Positions 58,615 through 64,000 of a stretch of 64,000 nt of DNA are shown here, piece by piece. The stretch is taken from positions 1,240,001 to 1,304,000 of the forward strand of contig CAVVWN010000008.1 in NCBI GenBank assembly GCA_963752045.1, written 5' to 3'. The position numbers and the translations under genes are program-made. The notes beneath the pieces were generated by a model, which made no database searches, was not told the origin of the DNA, and worked only from the letters and a program-made list of their open reading frames with translations. Positions within the stretch are counted from its first letter, which is position 1; every line of letters begins with the position of its first letter. This DNA comes from DATKDF01 sp963752045 (GTDB lineage Bacteria > Acidobacteriota > Vicinamibacteria > Vicinamibacterales > SCN-69-37).

Positions 58615-58885
58615 CGGTCCTGACGGTGGTGACGACGAAGTTCGCGTCACGCCACTCGCCGTCAACCTTGACAACGAGCTTGCCAGTCACCTTCCCCAGC
58701 GGAGCCGACGGGTCAAAGACAGGCTGGAAGCCGATGTTCTCTCCCGAGATGACGTCGCCGTCTGCCTGGCCTTCGATGACGACAGGAAGCCTCTGAGTGT
58801 TGCCAGAACTCTGGGCCCACGTCACGGCTGCCGCCATGGACACGAGCCAGATGGTGCCAACGAGTGCAACGGTGCGAAGGTGCAT
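58607..58885 (-). CDS. Small secreted protein, unknown
   Basis: The 92-residue product has a signal peptide (VALVGTIWLVSMAAAVTWA, cut before QSSG). The mature part of about 68 residues is beta-rich (TQRLPVVIEGQADGDVISGENIGFQPV and LVVKVDGEWRDANFVVTTVRTVK). There are no cysteines. The family is not recognised. The ATG is preceded by GGAGGA, which supports it. Confidence 0.65.
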   Translation of the reverse strand: MHLRTVALVGTIWLVSMAAAVTWAQSSGNTQRLPVVIEGQADGDVISGENIGFQPVFDPSAPLGKVTGKLVVKVDGEWRDANFVVTTVRTVK

Positions 58886-58899
58886 GGTCAGTCCTCCCG

Positions 58900-59166
58900 T
58901 TTCCCAGAATACCAGAACCGAGCCGGGCCTCGTCCACGTCCCGCGTCCGGCGCGCGTACCGCGGCAACACCGTAGTGTGGAACGCGGGGGACGGGCCCCC
59001 CGGTCTCCGCAGCCGACCGCGGGGCACCGTCGACGTCCGACCCCGTCCGGGGCCGTGACGTGCGCGACACCGTGCCGTGCCGATAGCTCTGGCGGCGCGT
59101 CGTGCGCTCATGGTCCTCGGCTCCGAGCAGCTCCTCCTCGAGCGCCGTCTCAATCGTGTGAAGCAC
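58900..59166 (-). pseudogene. IS256-family transposase N-terminal remnant
   Basis: On the minus strand, ALEEELLGAEDHERTTRRQSYRHGT matches the start of IS256-type transposases. A second frame then gives TSTVPRGRLRRPGGPSPAF and LPRYARRTRDVDEA, the next conserved block. At least one frameshift lies between them, and the catalytic DDE region is missing. Confidence 0.78.
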
Positions 59167-59479
59167 CCCGGCGCGCAGCCTCGCCTGAACGTCTTGCCGG
59201 AACGGGAGAACCGAATTGGGGTTGTGTACCGTCCTGCATGGCGTATCCCCCCATCGGTTACCAGCGGCGACCTGCCGTTCGCGTCAGCAGGAGGTCACGC
59301 CATTCTCGTTTTCTACACACCCAGGACGGATTCGAGCTGTGCTTCAGGTTGCGACTGTCCCTCGAGTCGTTTGTCCGGCTCGAACGAGGATTGATTCCAG
59401 GCGAACACGCTGATACGCCGTGCAAAGCCTTGAAACCACGCGCCTTGCAGTCTGAAGACGGACTTCGTAGCATGTCGAA
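59167..59479. other. No recognisable gene in this stretch
   Basis: The 313 bases between the IS256 remnant and the ADOP permease gene hold no convincing frame or repeat that I can find. The permease promoter should be here, but I see no clear -35/-10 pair. Confidence 0.45.
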
Positions 59480-61759
59480 GTGCGAGAGGTGCTGCGGGCT
59501 GTGCGCGGGCTACTCCACTCGCCTTGGTACAGCGGGGCGGTAGTCGGGGTCGTAGGGCTCAGCTCCGGCTTGGCGATCGCCGTCTTCGCGGTGGTTGACG
59601 GTGTTCTGTTCACGGCGCTGCCATTCGCTCGGCCTGCCGAGTTGTACGCCGTCAGTTCACACGCCGCGGAGGCTGAGGTCGCGGACGCGCGCGGCGGGCG
59701 GCTTTCACTTCGCGAGATCGCCGCGATCCAGTCCACTCTTCCCGAGGTTGACTTGACCGTTGTGCGGAGCGCGCCCGTGAGCTCGGCTTCGAGAACGCTG
59801 GGCGACCTGCGGTCATGGTTGCCGTCTCCAGCGGAAGTCGATGCGCGGTTCTTCGCTGTGCTGGGCACCGGAACGCTCATGGGCAGCTTCGCGCCGGATG
59901 ACTTCGATGTGCGACCTGGCTCACCAACGCCAGCGTTGATCAGCCATAGCTTGTGGCAGTCGAATTTTGGCGGAAGACGCGATGTGATCGGTCAGGCTTT
60001 CGATCAACGAATGGGTGACTTCGGTGCAACCGGCCGGTGGCGAGTCGCCGGTGTTCTGCCCCCGGAGTTTGTGTTCCCGGGCTGGCACACCGGCCAGAAC
60101 CTCCTCGTGCCACTCGTTGCCCGATCTGTTGACCCAGGCACCCGCTCGTTTGACGTCATCGTTCGTCTGCCATCAACGCTGTCGGGGGCGGAGGTCAATG
60201 GCCGACTGGCTTCTGCCGCACGGCTTGTAGCGGACGAGCAAGCGGGCCGGCACCGCACTCTCCTCGCTCGGCCACTCGTAGACTTCGTCAACGGTGCTGA
60301 TCAACATGGGTTCCGCCGGGCCTCGTTGGCCGTCCTCGGGCTGTTCCTGTTGACGTGCGTGAATCTAACCGGCCTGACGACCCTTCGCGTCCTCGACCGG
60401 CGCCGAGACTTGGCGGTGCGGCGCGCGCTAGGTGCGGGACCCACCCGGTTGTTCTGGCAGGTGTGCCGTGAATGTGCTCTCCTTATTGGCGCCGGGTGGC
60501 TCCTGGGCTTGCTTTTTAGTCAGTGGGTCTTGGCCATCATCGTGCCACTCCTGCCAGCATCAATGGGCCAGGTCGATCTCGGACTGGACGGACGCGCAAT
60601 AGGCTTCACGGTCATCTGCTGTCTGGCGGCAACGATGCTCGTGGCCATGGGCCCAACTCGCGCCGCGCTCAAACACACGATCGGAGACCTGACCTCCTGG
60701 GCCGCAGCCGGCACGATGCCGGGCGTTGGAGCGCGGGCCGTGATAAGCCTGCAAGTGGCGATCGGCCTTTCGCTGACGCTGACGGGCGTGCTTGTCGTTG
60801 CCGGCATGGTGCGACTGTGGGGAACCAACGTCGGTTTCGATTCCGACTCGCTTCTGGTGGTGACGGCGGAGACGACCGGCGCGCCCGAGCCGGCCTCGGT
60901 CGAAGCGGTTATCGCCCAGTTCCTGCGGGCGGTGCGACGCCTCCCCGGAGTCACGGCGGCGGGCGTGACTCGCTCGCCGTCCATCCTCAGGCGAGGGGTG
61001 TCGTCCGGTCCGTTCGAGAATGCCGACACCTATCCGGTGTCCGCTGGGTTCTTTGAAGCAATTCGTCCGGAGTTGGTGGCGGGGCGATTGCCGAGTGACG
61101 CGCAACTGGACCGCCGTGAGTCGGTCGCAGTCATCAGCGAAGAGGTGGCCCGCGAGCGATTCGGGGCCGACGAGATGGCGCTCGGCCGAGCCATTGTTCC
61201 TACCGACGGGACGCCGGCGCTGACAGTCATCGCCGTCGTAGGTGAGACACGTTTCAGCGGTTGGGACTTGGCGGCGGTGCTCAGGCTTGCCGCCGAGGAC
61301 CTTTCACCAGTTCGCGTGCTGCGCGCGGCCGAGGCCGACGCCCTGCTGGGCGAGACCGTTCGCCCGCGCCGGTTCGTGGCCTGGATGTACGGCCTGTTGG
61401 CGGTTGCGTCTCTTGCGATCGTGTGCGCTGGTGTCTTCGGTCAGGTAGCCATGGCGACGGCCAGGCGCAGCCGGGAGATGGGCATTCGCGTTGCGCTCGG
61501 TGCGACGGGGCGCGGCGTCATCATGTTGCTCGTGCGGGAGCAAGTGTCCGCCGCTCTGGTGGGCCTCGCTGCAGGGTCGTTGGCGGCGTTCTGGATGGTC
61601 GGTCTCGTGCGAGCCTACGTCTATGAGGTTTCGGTGTACGACGCTCGTCTCTGGCTGGCGGCTGCGGTCGCCATCATTCTCGCGGCCGGCGCCGCGGCGG
61701 CCGTTCCGCCGTGGCGTGCCAGCCGTGTGGACCCCGTCACCGTTCTGCGCTCGGAGTAG
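59480..61759 (+). CDS. ADOP-family ABC permease (short form, no prefix domain)
   Basis: The 759-residue protein begins directly with a membrane segment (about 17-42, SGAVVGVVGLSSGLAIAVFAVVDG). A periplasmic MacB domain, the first FtsX block (about 270-390, RRDLAVRRALGAGPTRLFWQV), a membrane segment near 420 and a second FtsX block (about 630-750, REMGIRVALGATGRGVIMLLVRE) follow. The first 75-residue prefix domain seen in the 54631-57324 protein is absent. The start is a GTG. No ATPase or PadR gene is adjacent on this strand, apart from the broken padR at 58123. Confidence 0.9.
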   Translation: MREVLRAVRGLLHSPWYSGAVVGVVGLSSGLAIAVFAVVDGVLFTALPFARPAELYAVSSHAAEAEVADARGGRLSLREIAAIQSTLPEVDLTVVRSAPVSSASRTLGDLRSWLPSPAEVDARFFAVLGTGTLMGSFAPDDFDVRPGSPTPALISHSLWQSNFGGRRDVIGQAFDQRMGDFGATGRWRVAGVLPPEFVFPGWHTGQNLLVPLVARSVDPGTRSFDVIVRLPSTLSGAEVNGRLASAARLVADEQAGRHRTLLARPLVDFVNGADQHGFRRASLAVLGLFLLTCVNLTGLTTLRVLDRRRDLAVRRALGAGPTRLFWQVCRECALLIGAGWLLGLLFSQWVLAIIVPLLPASMGQVDLGLDGRAIGFTVICCLAATMLVAMGPTRAALKHTIGDLTSWAAAGTMPGVGARAVISLQVAIGLSLTLTGVLVVAGMVRLWGTNVGFDSDSLLVVTAETTGAPEPASVEAVIAQFLRAVRRLPGVTAAGVTRSPSILRRGVSSGPFENADTYPVSAGFFEAIRPELVAGRLPSDAQLDRRESVAVISEEVARERFGADEMALGRAIVPTDGTPALTVIAVVGETRFSGWDLAAVLRLAAEDLSPVRVLRAAEADALLGETVRPRRFVAWMYGLLAVASLAIVCAGVFGQVAMATARRSREMGIRVALGATGRGVIMLLVREQVSAALVGLAAGSLAAFWMVGLVRAYVYEVSVYDARLWLAAAVAIILAAGAAAAVPPWRASRVDPVTVLRSE

Positions 61760-61945
61760 GAATGCTCGCAGGAGCAGGGCACATGAGGTCGTTTCTCGGG
61801 GAACCGCGGCTTGGGGACTGCCGGCCCCATCCTCGGCCCATGGCTTGGCCCAGTCGTCGGCCCCGCGAACGTCGGGTTGGGATCGATTTCATGGGCCCGT
61901 GTGCAGCGCGCCTGGTCGTGGGCACGGTCCCGGGAACGGTCCCAT

Positions 61946-61993
61946 GCGAGGGGGAGCGACCCCCCTCGGCCGGCGGGGTCGCTCCCCCCTCGC
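61946..61993. terminator. Strong 18-bp stem-loop after the ADOP permease gene
   Basis: Left arm GCGAGGGGGAGCGACCCC (61946-61963) pairs with GGGGTCGCTCCCCCCTCGC (61975-61993) apart from one bulged C; the loop is 11 bases. There is no T run after it, so an intrinsic terminator is uncertain. It lies 187 bases after the stop codon. The rest of 61760-62413 holds no gene that I can support. Confidence 0.5.
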
Positions 61994-62413
61994 GTGTCCA
62001 GAGTCGTGCGCGGGTCGCGTCAGGGATTGAGGACGATGCAGATCACGGCGTGGGCCACCAGCGTGCACGAGTACGAGCAGTGCTCGTGCACGGCCCTAGC
62101 CTTATCGTGATCTGCTGGATTGGTCGCCGTTGCAATCGGCTGGCTCCTCGGCTCGATTCTCCGGGCGTGCTCGACCGCGTCAAGGTTTCGCTCGCTCCGC
62201 TCGCCGCTGACGCGACCTTGACCCGGTCTGCGCGCGCCCTGGGCGAAGCTATTGGCGGGGCCAGCCGCTGTTCGCGTGCGTGCTCACAGCAGTCGATCGC
62301 CAACGGCCCGGCGCCAGGCTCGGCACTACGCGGGGGGCAGTGCGCGATCTTGGCGGCCTTGGGCGAGTGGCGGGCCCTTCCGATGGAGCTTGAATCGGGC
62401 CGGTCCTCGCCGG

Positions 62414-62776
62414 ATGATGAGCAGTGAAGCGATGATGACGGGAGTCGACGGAGATTCAGCTACCAGCCTCTGGATGGATCTGGCCACCGCCCGGGTATTG
62501 GTCTGGATTAGCACTGCTGGTCGAGACGCCGAGCTTGCTCCCGAAGCGCACGCGTACTTCGCCGACAGGTACCACCGGCTGGCCGAGTGCCATCGCAGGC
62601 GGGGCAACGATGTCAGGGCTCGTGAGCTGCACGCGAGAGCGGATGAGCACGCCGAGCGGGGTGGTTGGACCGGCCCGCCCTACGCCGCGGCCATGGCGAT
62701 GCCGCGCCCACGACGATGGACCGTGACGAACGCCGTTAGTCGTCCTGGGATGGGCGGAAGCGATCACGCCGCGTAG
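62414..62776 (+). CDS. Small soluble protein of unknown function
   Basis: The 120-residue product from the ATG at 62414 has a well-structured centre: SLWMDLATARVLVWIS, EAHAYFADRYHRLAECHRRRGNDVRARELHARADEHAERGG, then PPYAAAMAMPRP. The helical middle resembles a single helical-hairpin repeat. I do not know the family. Longer in-frame starts exist upstream but pass through the arginine-rich spacer. Confidence 0.55.
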   Translation: MMSSEAMMTGVDGDSATSLWMDLATARVLVWISTAGRDAELAPEAHAYFADRYHRLAECHRRRGNDVRARELHARADEHAERGGWTGPPYAAAMAMPRPRRWTVTNAVSRPGMGGSDHAA

Positions 62777-62788
62777 AAAACCTCCGCG

Positions 62789-62971
62789 ATGGCAATGGTG
62801 CTCCTTTTCGGTCTTGCGACGGTCGTCATTGCCGTCACTGCCAGCGACGACCATCGAACATTCTCAGCTGCCTGGTTCTTCCTGGGTCTTGTGGGCACTT
62901 GGCGGGAGTACGCGCGCCACCGGCTCGCACGCCGCCGATCGGCGGCGACCAGCCCTCGATTCTCTGGTTGA
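62789..62971 (+). CDS. Possible 60-residue membrane peptide
   Basis: The ATG lies 12 bases after the previous stop. The N-terminus MAMVLLFGLATVVIAVTA is hydrophobic, and a second weaker helix FSAAWFFLGLVGTW follows. The C-terminus is basic. It may be co-transcribed with its neighbours; coding status is uncertain. Confidence 0.4.
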   Translation: MAMVLLFGLATVVIAVTASDDHRTFSAAWFFLGLVGTWREYARHRLARRRSAATSPRFSG

Positions 62972-62976
62972 AGCCA

Positions 62977-63204
62977 ATGGCAACATCGAAGCGGCAACTG
63001 GTGCTCTGCCTTCGCAACGACGGCTACGAGGTCTCGCTCGAGCGGCGGAAAGTCTATACCACTGTCAGCGACGCTCAGGCCGAGAAGCACGGGCAGCTGC
63101 GAGTCGTTGACGAATCCGGCGAGGCCTACCTCTATCCTGCCGAATACTTCGCGGTCATCGACCTGCCGCAGTCTCTCCGTCGCGCCGTATTTGCCGCTGT
63201 CTGA
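62977..63204 (+). CDS. Small conserved-looking protein, unknown
   Basis: The 75-residue product MATSKRQLVLCLRNDGYEVSLERRKVYTTVSD continues to SGEAYLYPAEYFAVIDLP. It has the look of a compact beta-rich domain; I recall similar short hypothetical proteins in several phyla, but cannot name the family. It starts 5 bases after the previous frame and its end overlaps the convergent zinc-ribbon gene by 50 bases. Confidence 0.62.
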   Translation: MATSKRQLVLCLRNDGYEVSLERRKVYTTVSDAQAEKHGQLRVVDESGEAYLYPAEYFAVIDLPQSLRRAVFAAV

Positions 63205-63394
63205 GCGAACGAAAGGCCCGCTCGACTCTGCCACAGCGCGGGCAGACGTACACGTCGAACGAGTCCCGGTTCGTGAACAGTTCCCCGATCTCCCCGAGCG
63301 CGGCCCAACGTTTGCCTTCGTGAAACCGCTTCGTACCGACGTACTCGGTCGGCGTGTCGCAACGTGGGCAGTGCATCGGGTTCCGAATCGTCAT
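63155..63394 (-). CDS. Small zinc-ribbon protein
   Basis: The 79-residue product has two CxxC pairs, C9/C12 in HCPRCDTP and C51/C54 in VCPRCGRVE, separated by TKRFHEGKRWAALGEIGELF. It is a two-knuckle zinc ribbon of the kind found in many small uncharacterised proteins. No enzymatic domain is present. It is the last gene before the right island end. Confidence 0.78.
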   Translation of the reverse strand: MTIRNPMHCPRCDTPTEYVGTKRFHEGKRWAALGEIGELFTNRDSFDVYVCPRCGRVERAFRSLRQRQIRRDGETAAGR

Positions 63395-63564
63395 GGACGC
63401 AGTCTTCCCCTACGGGCGAGCGTAAGCTCCCCCTGTAGATCGACATCGAAGGTCAGAACGCAATGGAACTGAAGCTCGCACAGCGATAGCACCCGCCGGA
63501 GCGATCTGCGCTCGCTCGCCCACGCCTCTAAGAAATACTCACGCTGGCAAGCGCTTATATCTCC

Positions 63565-63583
63565 TGTGACCCCAGTGTGACCC
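63565..63583 (+). other. TGTGAC direct-repeat pair near the right island end (possible integrase arm site)
   Basis: Identical over 19 bases to 40334-40352. It lies 47 bases inside the right attachment site. The pair spacing is 11 bases. Confidence 0.5.
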
Positions 63584-63630
63584 TGGCGAGTTATCGTCGA
63601 TCGATTGAAGTCTGTAACTGGTTGATTCTA

Positions 63631-63682
63631 TTGGTGCCGAGGGGCAGAATCGAACTGCCGACACCGTGATTTTCAGTCACGT
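63631..63682 (-). other. Right attachment site (attR) within tRNA-Phe
   Basis: These 52 bases are repeated at 40168-40219. They cover the 3' half of the tRNA-Phe gene plus one base, so insertion left the tRNA whole on this side. Confidence 0.93.
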
Positions 63683-63707
63683 GCTCTACCAACTGAGCTA
63701 CCTCGGC
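63632..63707 (-). tRNA. tRNA-Phe (anticodon GAA), CCA encoded
   Basis: On the minus strand the cloverleaf is complete. Acceptor GCCGAGG pairs with CCTCGGC, the D-arm contains AGCTCAGTTGGTAGAGC, the anticodon stem-loop is CGTGA-CTGAAAA-TCACG with anticodon GAA, the T-arm is GGCAG-TTCGATT-CTGCC, the discriminator is A and the CCA end is encoded. It is the target of the genomic island. Confidence 0.97.
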
Positions 63708-63861
63708 ACGGCGGGCGCGGGCAGAGCCAAAACGAACGCCCATCATAACGCAGGCGATCCGGGCGCGCCAAGCACCGGCGGCGCCGGTACACCGGGGGGG
63801 GGGCCGGCGCGCCGAATCCGGGTCGCCGGGGCCCGGCGGATACAATCTACGTCCGAAGTCC

Positions 63862-64000
63862 ATGAGCGAGCATCCCACTGGTCACGAGCGCCTGAACGAC
63901 CCTGCCCTGAACAAGTCGACGGCCTTCACGAAGGACGAACGCCGGCGCTTCGGCCTGCGCGGCCTGCTCCCGGCGGCGGTGAGCACGCAGGAGGGCCAGA
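63862..64000 (+). CDS. Malic enzyme, N-terminal part (3' end outside window)
   Basis: From the ATG at 63862 the first 46 codons read GHERLNDPALNKSTAFTKDERRRF, then GLRGLLPAAV. This is the strongly conserved N-terminus of NAD(P)-dependent malic enzymes (oxidative decarboxylation of malate to pyruvate). The catalytic part lies beyond the window. Ten consecutive G bases at 63794-63803 lie in the upstream region. Confidence 0.82.
   Translation, partial: MSEHPTGHERLNDPALNKSTAFTKDERRRFGLRGLLPAAVSTQEGQ

Noticed and set aside
61811..62110. A Gly/Pro-rich open frame as a gene
   Set aside because: It passes through the stem-loop, has no ribosome site and shows no protein-like composition.
63784..63810. 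The 10-base G run as a regulatory element
   Set aside because: Homopolymers of this kind in GC-rich spacers are common and prone to sequence error; nothing else supports a function.

Overview
The window is GC-rich bacterial DNA with long operons. Genes in the operons often overlap by 1 to 14 bases at ATGA or GTGA junctions. Four large FtsX/MacB permeases (2-1174, 3341-5800, 54631-57324, 59480-61759) are of the ADOP type, typically found in Acidobacteriota and often paired with PadR regulators. With the gene content, this suggests an acidobacterium, possibly of the Vicinamibacteria. That is an inference from family knowledge, not from any search.

Bases 1-39950 look like ordinary chromosome. 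They carry the end of an ADOP permease, then hpt and deoC. A minus-strand efflux operon follows (adaptor, ATPase, permease, Fis-type response regulator). Next come rsgA, a membrane lipoprotein and an 11-gene complex I operon, nuoABCD-HIJKLMN, without nuoEFG. After these lie a group of glycosyltransferases, a PilZ protein, a tetraheme cytochrome, a PQQ-type sugar dehydrogenase, a GAF/ATPase sensor, several unknown genes and a CzcCBA/CusCBA-like metal efflux operon led by a His-rich exported protein.

Bases 40168-63682 look like a 23.5 kb genomic island in a tRNA-Phe gene. The intact tRNA is at 63632-63707 (minus strand). Its 3' 52 bases are repeated exactly at 40168-40219, next to a P4-type tyrosine integrase. 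Inside are an AlpA-like regulator, a complete ISNCY-type element with perfect 26-bp inverted repeats, remnants of IS3, IS21, IS110 and IS256, broken host genes (an SMC-like ATPase, a DUF5677-like protein, a TPR protein, a BNR/VPS10 protein), a CHAT caspase-like protease, two PadR/ADOP modules and several small genes. The most unusual content is a same-strand cassette at 51157-53559: ECF sigma factor, membrane-anchored thioredoxin-like protein, exported protein with 14 cysteines in its last 75 residues, and a small PLDc_N-like membrane protein. To the right of the tRNA a malic enzyme gene begins and runs off the window.

At least seven conserved genes or elements are broken by what reads as one extra base (nuoD, the PA14 glycosyltransferase, cusA, the integrase, IS110 twice, padR). 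Because essential and dispensable genes are hit alike, sequence error is a serious alternative to real decay.
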